Shown in pieces: positions 43,350 through 52,990 of a stretch of DNA of 64,000 nt (position 1 is the first letter of the stretch; every line of letters begins with the position of its first letter). The stretch covers positions 2,661,001-2,725,000 of the forward strand of contig NZ_CP139420.1 in assembly GCF_034119845.1 (NCBI RefSeq), written 5' to 3'. This stretch comes from Flavobacterium sp. NG2. Lineage in GTDB: Bacteria; Bacteroidota; Bacteroidia; Flavobacteriales; Flavobacteriaceae. The notes beneath the pieces were generated by a model. It did not search any database. It worked only from the letters and a program-made list of their open reading frames with translations, and was not told the origin of the DNA. The position numbers were made by a program, and so were the translations under genes.

Positions 43350-44468
43350 TTAAAGCTCTTTTCGATACGTTTTTCTACGGCAGATAACCTTAGGATCAAA
43401 ATTTTTCCACAACAATTGGATGGCGATATTATCAGCTAATTCAGGTGTGCGAATACAGGTTTCGATATTTTTTTCGGCAAAAGTGGTGTGGTACTCTTTG
43501 AAGATGATGGCATGAACGCCTTTGTTTTGGTATTCAGGGTGTACGCCAATCAGGTAAAAGGTTACTTCTTTGCTGTTTTTTCGGGCGTTTAATAAATGCC
43601 AGAAACCAAAAGGAAATAGTTTACCCTTGGCTTTTTGTAAGGCCTTAGAGAAGCTTGGCATCACAATGGCAAAAGCGACGATGTTGTGGTCTTTATCCTC
43701 TACAAATTTGATGTATTCGGGATTGATGAAGCTAATGTATTTTTTCTTGAAATATTCTTTTTGCACATCGGATATCGCTACAAACGATGACAAACTAGCA
43801 TAAGAGGCATTGAATAAATCAAACATCTTATCGACATAAGGCATAACGTCTTTGGTTTTCTTAAAACTTAAGGCTTTGAGTTGGTAACGTCTTTTGATAA
43901 GCTCTTGTGCTTTGTCAAAATATTCTAGTTTTACATTTTTAAATGGAAACTTACTCTCGATGTATTCTTTCTCGGTTACATAACCTAATTGTTCAAAATG
44001 AGACACATAATAAGGGTGGTTGTACCAAGTAACCATCGTTCCTATTTGGTCATACCCTTCCGTAAGCACGCCTACTTTATCTAAGTTTGAAAAGCCCATA
44101 GGGCCTTCAACATATTCTAAACCATTTTTCTGTCCTAATTCATATACTTTTTCTAGTAAAGCTTTGGTTACTTCGATATCATCAATTACATCAAACCAGC
44201 CAAAACGTATTTTCTTTTTCTGTTGGTTGTTGACTTCCTCCCAGTTGATGATGGCAGCAATTCGGCCAACAATTTTGCCATCACGTGAAGCAATATAAAA
44301 ATAAGCTTCTGCATTGTCAAAAGCGGGGTTTTTGGTTTTGTCAAAAGTTTCTAGTTCGTCTGCAATAATAGGCGGAACCCAATAAGCATTGTCTTTGTAT
44401 AATTCGAAAGGGAATTTAATATAGTCAGTAAGTTCTTTTTTAGTTTTAGCTTCTGTAATTGTGATCAT
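43350..44468 (-). CDS. GNAT-type acyltransferase, 372 residues
   Basis: The N-terminal half has ITEAKTKKELTDYIKFPFEL and IVGRIAAIINWEEVNNQQ (first GNAT strand pair). The C-terminal half has a second GNAT-like domain with VTFYLIGVHPEYQNKGVHA, a clear acetyl-CoA-binding motif, and ends AIQLLWKNFDPKVICRRKTY. Such two-domain GNATs are often encoded near the alpha-oxoamine synthase gene in Flavobacteria and may act in the same lipid pathway (N-acylation), which is an inference from position. It is convergent with that gene, not in one operon. Confidence 0.75.
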   Translation of the reverse strand: MITITEAKTKKELTDYIKFPFELYKDNAYWVPPIIADELETFDKTKNPAFDNAEAYFYIASRDGKIVGRIAAIINWEEVNNQQKKKIRFGWFDVIDDIEVTKALLEKVYELGQKNGLEYVEGPMGFSNLDKVGVLTEGYDQIGTMVTWYNHPYYVSHFEQLGYVTEKEYIESKFPFKNVKLEYFDKAQELIKRRYQLKALSFKKTKDVMPYVDKMFDLFNASYASLSSFVAISDVQKEYFKKKYISFINPEYIKFVEDKDHNIVAFAIVMPSFSKALQKAKGKLFPFGFWHLLNARKNSKEVTFYLIGVHPEYQNKGVHAIIFKEYHTTFAEKNIETCIRTPELADNIAIQLLWKNFDPKVICRRKTYRKEL

Positions 44469-44581
44469 TTTGTTTGTTTAGTGATTAGTACCTCGGGATT
44501 GGTACTTGGAGCATTGCTTTAAATTGTTAGTGTTGCCCTTTTGTGTTTTTAATGTCTAAGTTTTTATCTTCGGACCAAAAT

Positions 44582-45514
44582 TTAGCCTTTTTTAGTCTTT
44601 TTAGCTCTTCGAACTGCTTTTTTTGAATCGCCATTGTCTAGGTTTATAATAACGTCTTTGTAGGTAGCGTCATACCTCCAGGAAAAACCGATTCCGCCAA
44701 AAAGGATGGAAGGGGTCGTTTTGAAGTTGGTACTAATCGAAGCATCTATTTGCATGCTTTTGTTTATCAAATAAGCTGCTCCACCACGAACGATAGCATC
44801 GCTGTAAAAATCACTCTTAAAGCCTTGGTTTTCGACGAAACCAGACCATTTTTGGTTGAAACCTCTAGTCAATGTAAGCACGTAGCCATAACTAGGGAAA
44901 TCACTCATTATATAATCAGCAATGATATTGGTTACAAAAACCCATCGGCCATCACCAAGATGATTTTGAGTAATCAACATGGCTTTTGGCGAAATACTCG
45001 CATTGGGTGAAAAATGATACGGATTGTTAGAAAAAGTAAAATTAGCTCCAGCAAAAACGGAAACGGCTGGGATTAATTGGTGCCAATTAAACCTACGATT
45101 GGCTTTCCAACTGTACACGTTAATCTTCTTTTCGTATCCTTTGAAAGGGTCGTAGATTAAATACTTAGCTCCTAATACAGTTTGTTTTAAGGCAGATTTG
45201 TTGGTTTCTACAGTTCGGGTAATTACATTTTCATATTGGTATTGCAAATCAGCTATAAATTCTAGTTTTTCGTGAACTGCACCATAACGAACACTCATAT
45301 CGACTCCAAAACCGTTGGCATCAAAATTTAATAAATCATGACTCTCTTGTATACCATAAACACCAGTTTCTACTTGAAAAACAGTTTTTCCTACGGCAAA
45401 AGCCGACATTGATTTACCGGGTCTATTAGAGTTGATTTCATCAGTATGTTGACCGTATTGAACAATTGGATTGGATATAAAGGCAAGTAATAAAGCAGTT
45501 TTGAAAAGATTCAT
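44582..45514 (-). CDS. Outer-membrane beta-barrel protein, transporter-like
   Basis: 310 residues. The signal peptide (ALLLAFISNPIVQYGQ, cleavage near residue 22) is followed by INSNRPGKSMSAFAVGKTVFQVETG, a start pattern of the Bacteroidota group annotated as transporter (MetA/phenol-degradation-like barrel). Alternating strands follow (GVDMSVRYGAVHEKLEFIADLQYQ, VSVFAGANFTF, ILFGGIGFSWRYD). The C-terminal tail is very basic (KKAVRRAKKTKKG), unusual for a barrel end. Substrate is unknown. Confidence 0.7.
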   Translation of the reverse strand: MNLFKTALLLAFISNPIVQYGQHTDEINSNRPGKSMSAFAVGKTVFQVETGVYGIQESHDLLNFDANGFGVDMSVRYGAVHEKLEFIADLQYQYENVITRTVETNKSALKQTVLGAKYLIYDPFKGYEKKINVYSWKANRRFNWHQLIPAVSVFAGANFTFSNNPYHFSPNASISPKAMLITQNHLGDGRWVFVTNIIADYIMSDFPSYGYVLTLTRGFNQKWSGFVENQGFKSDFYSDAIVRGGAAYLINKSMQIDASISTNFKTTPSILFGGIGFSWRYDATYKDVIINLDNGDSKKAVRRAKKTKKG

Positions 45515-45615
45515 AGTGTTATTTTTTTAGGATTTACCTGAATTGCATATTTCAAATGTACTATATTTTATTATTTATTTAAGAATGATAGTTTAATTTA
45601 GAACGTTGGAATTGT

Positions 45616-45623
45616 TAATTTTG
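45616..45623 (+). promoter_or_regulatory. -7 box of the DUF4834 gene
   Basis: TAATTTTG matches TAnnTTTG. It falls inside the longest frame (from TTG at 45606) and therefore supports a start at 45636 or 45642. Confidence 0.45.
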
Positions 45624-45641
45624 TATAAAATTAAAATGATT

Positions 45642-45920
45642 ATGCAAACAGCTTCGTTTATAGGTTTTATGAGAACGTTATTTTACATTATAGCTTTCTA
45701 CTATGTTTTTAAATATTTGGTTCGATTGTTTTTGCCTTATATTATGAAAAAAGTAGTTGAAAAAGCGGGAAATAGTTTTCAGCAACAACAACAGACACAA
45801 GATACTTCGTGGAACAGAACACGCTCAGGAGACGAGATATATTACAATCCTAGAGAGTCTAAAAACCCAAGAGAAACTAAAAAAGTAGGAGACTATGTTG
45901 ATTATGAAGAAATAGATTAA
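45642..45920 (+). CDS. DUF4834 family small membrane protein
   Basis: About 92 residues starting MQTASFIGFMRTLFYIIAFY. One membrane helix (about residues 5-35) is followed by a hydrophilic tail rich in Gln and Arg: SFQQQQQTQDTSWNRTRSGD, IYYNPRESKNPRETKKVGDYVDYEEID. This is the DUF4834 pattern of Bacteroidota; function unknown. It lies 48 bp before the YfhO gene on the same strand and is likely cotranscribed. The frame extends to 45606, but the promoter box lies within that extension. Confidence 0.75.
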   Translation: MQTASFIGFMRTLFYIIAFYYVFKYLVRLFLPYIMKKVVEKAGNSFQQQQQTQDTSWNRTRSGDEIYYNPRESKNPRETKKVGDYVDYEEID

Positions 45921-45967
45921 ATTTGCTACAAATTTTTATTTTTCATCAACAATAAAACGCTCAAAAA

Positions 45968-48403
45968 TTGAAAATTATACATAAGTTATACCCGCATGCT
46001 CTTGCCATTATTGGTTTTGTTTTAGTTTCCCTTATTTATTTTTACCCTGTACTTCAAGGAAAACAAATTTTTCAATCGGACATTGCTCAATATACGGGTA
46101 TGGCCAAGGAACAGAACGACTTTAGAGCTTCTGACCATATAGAGCCTTATTGGACAGATGCCGCTTTTGGAGGAATGCCTACTTATCAGCTAGGGGCAAA
46201 ATACCCACATGATTACATTGGTGCTATTGATGATGCAATTCGTTTTTTACCGCGTCCAGCCGATTACTTATTTCTGTACTTTCTTGGTTTTTATGGATTA
46301 TTGTTAGTTCTAAAAATTGATCCACTCAAAGCTTTTTTTGGCGCCATTGCCTTCGGTTTTTCGACCTATTTAATTATTATTTTAGGTGTTGGTCACAACG
46401 CCAAAGCTCATGCTATTGGCTATATGCCTATGGTGATTGCTGGTTTTTTATTGGTCTATCAAAAACGATATATCCTTGGAGGTTTAGTGACACTTTTCGC
46501 TACAGCCTTGGAGATTAGTGCGAATCACTTTCAGATGACCTACTATTTGTTGATTTTCTTATTGATTCTTTCGGGCTATTATACTTATCAAGCGATAAAA
46601 GATAAAGAGGTAAATGAATTGTTTAAGTCTTTTGGAGTACTAATTATTGCTGGAATTTTAGCTATTGGTGCCAATGCAACCAACTTATTAGCGACTGCTG
46701 AATATGCCGATTTTAGTACTAGGGGGAAAAGTGAATTGACTTTTAACCCTGATGGTTCAGCCAATACTAATTCAAGTGCACTTTCTAGACAATACATCAC
46801 CGAATACAGTTACGGAATAGCAGAAAGTCTGAATTTGATTGCTCCACGATTATTTGGAGGGTCAAATAATGAAAACGTTGGTGTTGATAGTTATATGTAT
46901 CAGTTTATGGTTTCACAAGGCGTACCTGATAATCAAGCAGCCGACTTTGTTACGGGAATGCCAACCTACTGGGGTGACCAACCTATTGTTGCTGCTCCAG
47001 CTTACATTGGAATTGTGGTTTTCTTTTTCGCTGTTTTAGCTTTATTCATTGATGAACGCAAAATAAAATATGTTTTCCTTTCTGGAGCTATTGTGGCTTT
47101 GCTGCTTTCTTGGGGAAAAAACTTCCCAGCGCTAACGGATTTCTTTATTGACTATGTACCCTTGTACAATAAGTTTAGAGCGGTTTCTTCGATTCAAGTA
47201 ATTTTAGAATTGTGTTTTCCAGTGTTGGCCATCATGGGATTACAATCGTTTTTCAAACTGACTAAAGACGAGCAACAAAAGGGATTGCTTCAAAGCGCTG
47301 CTGTTGGGTTTGGAATTATTATCGTTTTACTATTATGCAAAGGGATGTTCAGTTTTACTGGAGGTAGCGATGCTTATTATTTAGAATCCTATGGTCCTGA
47401 ATTTGTTGAAGCCCTAAAAACAGATAGAAAGAGTTTATACAGCGCCGACTTATTGCGTTCTGGATTTTTAATTCTATTGGTTGTTGGAACGCTATGGTTG
47501 TTTATGAAGAATAAAATGACTCAAAAAACAGCTATTATTGTCGTAGCCTTATTTATGGTTTCGGACTTGTTTTTTGTGGCCAAAAAATATGTTTCTGCCA
47601 AGGATTTTGTGAGTGGGAGAGAAGTAGCAGTTCCTTTTCAAGAAACCCCTTCAGACAGTGAAATATTAAAAGATACCACGCATTATAGAGTGTTTGAAGT
47701 AAATGGTAATTTCTCAAGTGCGAGAGCTTCTTATTTTCATAAGTCTATTGGTGGATACCACGCAGCAAAACCAAGAAGAATTCAGCAGTTATTTGATTAT
47801 CAAATTTCCAAAAACAATATGGAAGTTTTGAATATGTTGAATGTAAAATACGTTATTCAAACGGATAAAGAAGGAAAAGAATTCCCAACCATCAATCCGA
47901 ACGCTAATGGAAATGCTTGGTTTGTTCACGATATCAAATTAGTGAATAAGGCCAATGACGAAATGAAAGCTTTGGATAAATTAAATACTAAAGTTGCGGC
48001 AATTTTTAATATTCAAATTTATGGTGATAAGTTTAAAAATGTACGTTTAAAAAGAAATTTAGACACCACTGGAACGATTCAGTTAGAAAAATATAAGCCA
48101 AATTATTTGAAATATACAGCAGAAACTAAAAAAGAAGGTTTAGCTGTTTTCTCTGAGATTTATTATGAAAAAGGATGGAATGCTTATATTGATGGAGAAT
48201 TAACGGATCATTTTCCTGTAAATTATGTTCTTAGAGCGATGATGGTGCCAGCAGGAAAACATACAATCGAATTCAAATTTGAACCTGATGTAATTAAAAC
48301 AGGTAGCACGATTACTTTGATAAGCTCAGGAATTATCTTGTTACTATTGATTGGTGGGGTTTATTATGAAAGAAAGAAGAAGGTCCATCAAGAAGATAAA
48401 TAA
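45968..48403 (+). CDS. YfhO-family membrane protein (GT-C-like)
   Basis: 811 residues with 12 or more helices. The start is a TTG codon (KIIHKLYPHALAIIGFVLVS). An extracytoplasmic loop contains the family block YWTDAAFGGMPTYQLGAKYP (about residues 58-77). The C-terminal part (550-750) is a soluble domain with FSEIYYEKGWNAYIDGEL and NYVLRAMMVPAGKHTIEFKF, typical of YfhO. It ends with one more helix and a basic tail. B. subtilis YfhO is involved in glycosylation of lipoteichoic acid; here a role in polymer glycosylation is likely but unproven. Confidence 0.88.
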   Translation: MKIIHKLYPHALAIIGFVLVSLIYFYPVLQGKQIFQSDIAQYTGMAKEQNDFRASDHIEPYWTDAAFGGMPTYQLGAKYPHDYIGAIDDAIRFLPRPADYLFLYFLGFYGLLLVLKIDPLKAFFGAIAFGFSTYLIIILGVGHNAKAHAIGYMPMVIAGFLLVYQKRYILGGLVTLFATALEISANHFQMTYYLLIFLLILSGYYTYQAIKDKEVNELFKSFGVLIIAGILAIGANATNLLATAEYADFSTRGKSELTFNPDGSANTNSSALSRQYITEYSYGIAESLNLIAPRLFGGSNNENVGVDSYMYQFMVSQGVPDNQAADFVTGMPTYWGDQPIVAAPAYIGIVVFFFAVLALFIDERKIKYVFLSGAIVALLLSWGKNFPALTDFFIDYVPLYNKFRAVSSIQVILELCFPVLAIMGLQSFFKLTKDEQQKGLLQSAAVGFGIIIVLLLCKGMFSFTGGSDAYYLESYGPEFVEALKTDRKSLYSADLLRSGFLILLVVGTLWLFMKNKMTQKTAIIVVALFMVSDLFFVAKKYVSAKDFVSGREVAVPFQETPSDSEILKDTTHYRVFEVNGNFSSARASYFHKSIGGYHAAKPRRIQQLFDYQISKNNMEVLNMLNVKYVIQTDKEGKEFPTINPNANGNAWFVHDIKLVNKANDEMKALDKLNTKVAAIFNIQIYGDKFKNVRLKRNLDTTGTIQLEKYKPNYLKYTAETKKEGLAVFSEIYYEKGWNAYIDGELTDHFPVNYVLRAMMVPAGKHTIEFKFEPDVIKTGSTITLISSGIILLLLIGGVYYERKKKVHQEDK

Positions 48404-48432
48404 ACAGACTTTTTAAAATCGTATATTTGAGT

Positions 48433-48597
48433 ATGAAAATTCAAGACCCAAATAAAAATAGGAAACTAAGTAAATCAACAATAACGAAAGTTTCTGATTT
48501 ACAAAAGCTTTATATAGAACGCTTAGAGCGATTTATGGCATTGGTTGAGCTTTCCTATGCTTTAAAAACAGCTCCAAGAATTATTCAGAAAAAATAA
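48433..48597 (+). CDS. Small protein (54 residues), first gene of a nucleotidyltransferase pair
   Basis: ATG at 48433, stop TAA at 48595-48597. The sequence is KIQDPNKNRKLSKSTITKVS then DLQKLYIERLERFMALVELS, helical and basic. Its stop overlaps the ATG of the next gene by one base (TAATG), so the two are translationally coupled. TATATTTG at 48422-48429, a -7-type box, lies just upstream, so the leader would be very short. No family is recognised. By position it could be the antitoxin or partner of the nucleotidyltransferase (inference). Confidence 0.6.
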   Translation: MKIQDPNKNRKLSKSTITKVSDLQKLYIERLERFMALVELSYALKTAPRIIQKK

Positions 48598-49061
48598 TGC
48601 TTCACGAAATTTTAAATATCTGGAAAGAGTTCAATGCAAATCATTTACGCTATTTAACCATTGGTGGATTAGCAGTTAATATTTACGGTTATACAAGAAA
48701 TACTGGCGATATTGATATTTTGATTGAAGACACTTTGGAGAACAGGAAAAACCTTCGTAAGGCTTTTGCTGCGATTGGAATAGGGGATTTTTCATCTATT
48801 GAAACGATGCAGTTTGTTCCTAGTTTTACTGATTTCACTATTTCTTATGGCTTGCGATTGGATGTGATGACTTCTATTAAAGGTCTAGAGAGTGAAAATT
48901 TTGAAGATTTGTTAAATAAGGCGACAATTGTAACCTTAGAAGAAGTGCCCGTTTATTTTTTGGACTATGATAGTTTAATAAAAGCAAAGAAAGCAACCAA
49001 CAGACCTAAAGATATTTTAGATATTGAAGAGTTAGGGAAATTAAATAACGAAGGGCAGTAA
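48597..49061 (+). CDS. Nucleotidyltransferase-fold protein (AbiEii/MNT-like)
   Basis: 154 residues. LTIGGLAVNIYGYTRNTGDIDILIED (about residues 21-46) carries the hallmark GG...(x)DxD of the polymerase-beta-like nucleotidyltransferase fold. A later acid is in LRLDVMTSIKG, and SLIKAKKATNRPKDILDIEEL is the usual C-terminal helix of AbiEii/DUF6036-like proteins. Relatives are toxins or antitoxins that modify tRNA or proteins. The upstream 54-residue gene overlaps it by one base. Confidence 0.8.
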   Translation: MLHEILNIWKEFNANHLRYLTIGGLAVNIYGYTRNTGDIDILIEDTLENRKNLRKAFAAIGIGDFSSIETMQFVPSFTDFTISYGLRLDVMTSIKGLESENFEDLLNKATIVTLEEVPVYFLDYDSLIKAKKATNRPKDILDIEELGKLNNEGQ

Positions 49062-49096
49062 TAACTTTTTGCCGATTAAAACTTCAATACATAAAC

Positions 49097-50389
49097 TTGG
49101 AATCAAAAAAACTTTTAATTATTACCTATTATTGGCCACCTGCAGGAGGACCAGGAGTTCAACGTTGGCTGAAATTTGTAAAATACTTACCTGACTTTGG
49201 GGTACAACCTATTGTCTATATACCTGAGAATCCCACTTATCCTATTGTAGACGAAAATCTTGTTAGTGATGTTTCGGATAAGGCGGTTGTTATTAGGAAA
49301 CCTATTTTTGAACCGTACCAATTGGCTTCTTTTTTATCGAAGAATAAAACCAAGAAAATTAGTTCGGGGATTATTCCCAATAAAAAGAAACAAAGTTTTT
49401 TAGATAAATTATTTCTTTGGATACGCGGGAACCTTTTTATTCCAGATGCCCGTGTGTTTTGGGTAAAACCTTCGGTTGCTTTTTTAGAGAAATATATTGT
49501 CGAGAATAATATTGATACTATTGTAACCTCAGGGCCACCACACAGTTTGCATTTAATAGGATTAGAATTAAAACAGAAATTGGCTATCAAATGGTTCGCT
49601 GATTTTCGTGACCCTTGGACTACTATTGGATATCATAAATCTTTGCGTTTATCCTCTTTTGCAGCTAAGAAACACAAGCGTTTAGAGCACCAAGTTTTAA
49701 ATACTGCCGATACGATTATTGTAACCAGTAAAACCACAAAAACCGAATTTCAAGCCATAACAACAAAACCTATTGCTGTTATTACAAATGGCTATGATGT
49801 GGAGCCAGTTGCTAATCAAGTTTTGGACGCTAAATTTACCTTGGCGCATATCGGTTCGTTTTTATCGGAACGAAATCCTAAAATTTTATGGGAGTCTTTA
49901 GTTGAGTTAATCGCTGAAGTTCCTAATTTCAAAGAACAAGTCGAAATCAAATTGATTGGTGCCGTAAGCCAAGAGGTATTGGAAACCATCACACAATTTG
50001 GTTTAAATAATTATTTGAATAACCTAGGTTATGTTTCTCATGAACAAGCCATTGTACATCAAAAAAAATCTCAGGTTTTATTACTTATCGAAATAGATTC
50101 CGAAGATACGAAGAGCATTATCCCAGGAAAATTATTCGAATACATGGTTTCTAACCGTCCTATTGTTGCCATTGGACCAGCAGGTTCTGATTTCGCCGAA
50201 ATCATCACTGGGACTAATACAGGACAATTCTTTGAATATACTGAAAAGGAACGCTTAAAAAGTGTAATTTTGGACCTTTATAATCAGTTTTTGGAAGGGA
50301 AATTACAATCACACGGAATTGGATTGCAAAAATATTCCAGAAAGAATCTCACTAAAGAATTGGTAAATCTTCTAAATACCAACTCCTAA
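49097..50389 (+). CDS. Glycosyltransferase, GT4 type
   Basis: 430 residues, starting at a TTG codon (ESKKLLIITYYWPPAGGPGV). The N-terminal Rossmann domain has YYWPPAGGPGVQRWLKF and SGPPHSLHLIG. The C-terminal domain has LAHIGSFLSERNP and the donor-binding block SIIPGKLFEYMVSNRPIVAI (Glu). GT4 enzymes move sugars from nucleotide-sugars to growing polysaccharides. The flippase gene follows after 23 bp, so both belong to a surface-polysaccharide unit. Confidence 0.88.
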   Translation: MESKKLLIITYYWPPAGGPGVQRWLKFVKYLPDFGVQPIVYIPENPTYPIVDENLVSDVSDKAVVIRKPIFEPYQLASFLSKNKTKKISSGIIPNKKKQSFLDKLFLWIRGNLFIPDARVFWVKPSVAFLEKYIVENNIDTIVTSGPPHSLHLIGLELKQKLAIKWFADFRDPWTTIGYHKSLRLSSFAAKKHKRLEHQVLNTADTIIVTSKTTKTEFQAITTKPIAVITNGYDVEPVANQVLDAKFTLAHIGSFLSERNPKILWESLVELIAEVPNFKEQVEIKLIGAVSQEVLETITQFGLNNYLNNLGYVSHEQAIVHQKKSQVLLLIEIDSEDTKSIIPGKLFEYMVSNRPIVAIGPAGSDFAEIITGTNTGQFFEYTEKERLKSVILDLYNQFLEGKLQSHGIGLQKYSRKNLTKELVNLLNTNS

Positions 50390-50412
50390 CTTCCAACTTC
50401 TAACTTTACAAA

Positions 50413-51879
50413 ATGGGAATCGTTTTAAATCAGTCGTTAAAAAACACTATCATAACCTATTTAGGATTTGGAGTAGGTGCTATCAATACCCTTTATTTGT
50501 ACCCTGTATTTTTGGGTGCTACCTATTATGCCGTGGCCAATTATATTCTTTCGGCTGCTAATGTGATTATGCCTTTGTTTGCCATAGGGATGCAAAATAC
50601 CTTGGTGAAATACTATACACAATACAAAACCGAAGAGGAAAGAGAGCGCTTTTTATCTTTTACTGTTTTGTTCCCGTTGTTGCTTTGTATACCGCTGGGA
50701 TTAATAGGATTGTTTTATTATGATGACATAGTATATTTTGTTTCGAAGAAGAATCCTGTAGTCAATGAATTCATCTGGCTAATTCCTTTTATAGGTTTGT
50801 GTATGGCCTATTTTGAGATTTTTTATGCTTGGGCTAGGGTGCATATGCATTCTGTTTTTGGAAATTTCATCAAAGAAGTTGGATTACGTATCTTTTCACT
50901 TTTGGCATTAATAGCGGTTTATTACAAATGGATAACCGTAGTCGATTTTGTTTACGTTACCGCTGGAATTTATTTCTTGGCATTAATTGTGACCATGTGG
51001 TATGCTTTCCGCATCAAGCAGCCTAATTTTCAGTTTACAATACCTCAAAACGTAAAGGAAATTCTGGAATATACTTTTTACATTATCTTATCAGGTAGTG
51101 TGGCTAATTTGCTTTTAGATGGTGATAAAATCATGTTGAATCAATACATGTTGATTGATAATATTGCTTATTACTCCGTGGCAACATATATCGCATTGGT
51201 AATTTCAGTTCCAAGTCGTGCCATGCACCAAATCGTGTATCCCATTACCGCTAGATTAATGCACGAGGACAAACACGATGAATTGAATGAACTATACAAA
51301 AAAACGTCTATCAACTTACAAGTTGTAGGTGGTTTTGTGATGCTGTGTATTTTTGTCAACATCAACCAAATGTATGAGTTAGTCCCTAAAGAATATAGCG
51401 GCGGTATAGTTGTTGTTTTTATGATTGGAATATCGAAATATTTTGACTTGATTCTCGGAAATAACAATGCCATCATCTTCAATTCAAAATACTACCGAAT
51501 GGTCTTGTTTCTAGGGCTTTTTCTAGTCTTTTTGACCATTGCACTCAATATGTTTTTTATTCCACGATACGGGATTTTAGGCTCAGCATTCGCCACTTTA
51601 TTGTCGATTACTTTATACAGTTTGGCCAAATTACTTTTCGTAGTCAAACGCATGCATTTATACCCGTTTACCAAGGAAACTGTTTCCTCCATCGTTTTGA
51701 CCACGGCGGTTTTTGTGGCATTCTATTTCTGGGAATTCCCCATGTATCCATTAATCGCAATCACTTTAAAATCGATTTTAGTAACCATCGTTTATTTGTA
51801 TTTGAACTATAAATTCAAAATTTCTCCCGAAATCAATGGTGTTTTGGATACCATTTACAAAAGAATAAAAAAGAACTAA
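50413..51879 (+). CDS. Polysaccharide flippase (Wzx-like, MATE/MOP superfamily)
   Basis: 488 residues with about 13-14 helices. The start MGIVLNQSLKNTIITYLGFG and GVGAINTLYLYPVFLGATYY are typical of Bacteroidota O-antigen or capsule flippases. A basic loop at about residues 280-305 (TARLMHEDKHDELNELYKKT) is also normal. It moves undecaprenyl-linked oligosaccharides across the inner membrane. It forms an operon with the GT4 gene upstream. Next downstream is a 1.2-kb gene-free region. Confidence 0.9.
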   Translation: MGIVLNQSLKNTIITYLGFGVGAINTLYLYPVFLGATYYAVANYILSAANVIMPLFAIGMQNTLVKYYTQYKTEEERERFLSFTVLFPLLLCIPLGLIGLFYYDDIVYFVSKKNPVVNEFIWLIPFIGLCMAYFEIFYAWARVHMHSVFGNFIKEVGLRIFSLLALIAVYYKWITVVDFVYVTAGIYFLALIVTMWYAFRIKQPNFQFTIPQNVKEILEYTFYIILSGSVANLLLDGDKIMLNQYMLIDNIAYYSVATYIALVISVPSRAMHQIVYPITARLMHEDKHDELNELYKKTSINLQVVGGFVMLCIFVNINQMYELVPKEYSGGIVVVFMIGISKYFDLILGNNNAIIFNSKYYRMVLFLGLFLVFLTIALNMFFIPRYGILGSAFATLLSITLYSLAKLLFVVKRMHLYPFTKETVSSIVLTTAVFVAFYFWEFPMYPLIAITLKSILVTIVYLYLNYKFKISPEINGVLDTIYKRIKKN

Positions 51880-51921
51880 GTTTCTTTTAGGAAGAGGAGC
51901 ATTCAGGAAATAAAAACGTTT

Positions 51922-52014
51922 GCTCCCGCTATCCACAGTATCTTTTATCTTTTGTTCGTTCCTCTCACAAGATAAAAGGATACTTTGTTCCTATCGGGCT
52001 TAGGAAAGAGCATT
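51922..52014 (-). repeat. Dispersed hairpin element, copy 2
   Basis: On the minus strand it begins CCTAAGCCCGATAGGAACAA and ends GATACTGTGGATAGCGGGAG. It has an internal stem TATCTTTTATCTT / AAGATAAAAGGATA. It is related to copies 1 and 3 at its ends, with a different stem. Confidence 0.7.
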
Positions 52015-52169
52015 TCATCTTCGAATTGCGTGTTCTATTTAGCAGCCGACAGTTTTACCACAAAGAAGCACAAAGGATACACCAAGATTCACAAAGTTTT
52101 TAAGTGTAGTTTAGAATGCAATTAATTAAATTTTAAACTCTTCAGTCCTAACTCATATGCTCTTTTTTG

Positions 52170-52990
52170 AGCTTAAAGTATTTGATACTAACTGTTTATA
52201 TGTTCTTAAATGACTTATATGTTTCAAAATTCAACACTAAGATTGTAAAAGTTAATATGTTTTAGAACACAGTTGGTATAGAATTAAATTATCTCACTTT
52301 TATAAACTTTTATGAACTTAAAGCATTTGATACTAACTGTTTATATGTTCTTAAATGTCTTATATGTTTTAAAAATCAACACAAAGATTGTAAATAGTAT
52401 TATGTTTTAGAACAAAGATGGTATAGATTTAAATTATCTCTTTTCTTTAACTTTTTTGTACTTGAAGCTTTTGATACTAACTATTTATATGTTCTTATAT
52501 GACTTATATGTTTCAAAATTCAACACTAAGATTGTAAAAGTTAATATGTTTTAGAACACATTTGGTATAGAATTAAATTATCTCACTTTTATAAACTTTT
52601 ATGAACTTAAAGCATTTGAAACTATCCATTTATATGTTCTTATATGACTTATATGTTTCAAAATTCAACACTAAGATTGTAAAAGTTAATATGTTTTAGA
52701 ACACAGTTGGTATAGAATTAAATTATCTCACTTTTATAAACTTTTATGAACTTAAAGCATTTGATACTAACTATTTATATGTTCTTATATGTCTTATATG
52801 TTTTAAAAAATCAACACTGAGATTGTAAATAGTATTATGTTTTAGAACAAAGATGGTATAGATTTAAGTTATCTCTTTTCTTTAACTTTTTTGTACTTGA
52901 AGTATTTGAAACTATCCATTTATATGTTCTTATATGACTTATATGTTTCAAAAATCAACACATAGATGGTAAAATAATAATAGTTTCTTC
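52170..52990. repeat. 145-bp tandem repeat, five full units and a partial sixth
   Basis: The anchor TTTGATACTAACTGTTTATA (or TTTGAAACTATCCATTTATA) recurs with starts at 52184, 52329, 52473, 52618, 52763 and 52908, i.e. steps of 144-145 bp. Two unit types alternate irregularly. Type A has GAACACAGTTGGTATAGAAT and type B has GAACAAAGATGGTATAGATT; the order is A-B-A-A-B and then partial. Each unit contains ATATGTTCTTA...TATATGTTT words. No open frame spans it. Confidence 0.93.
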
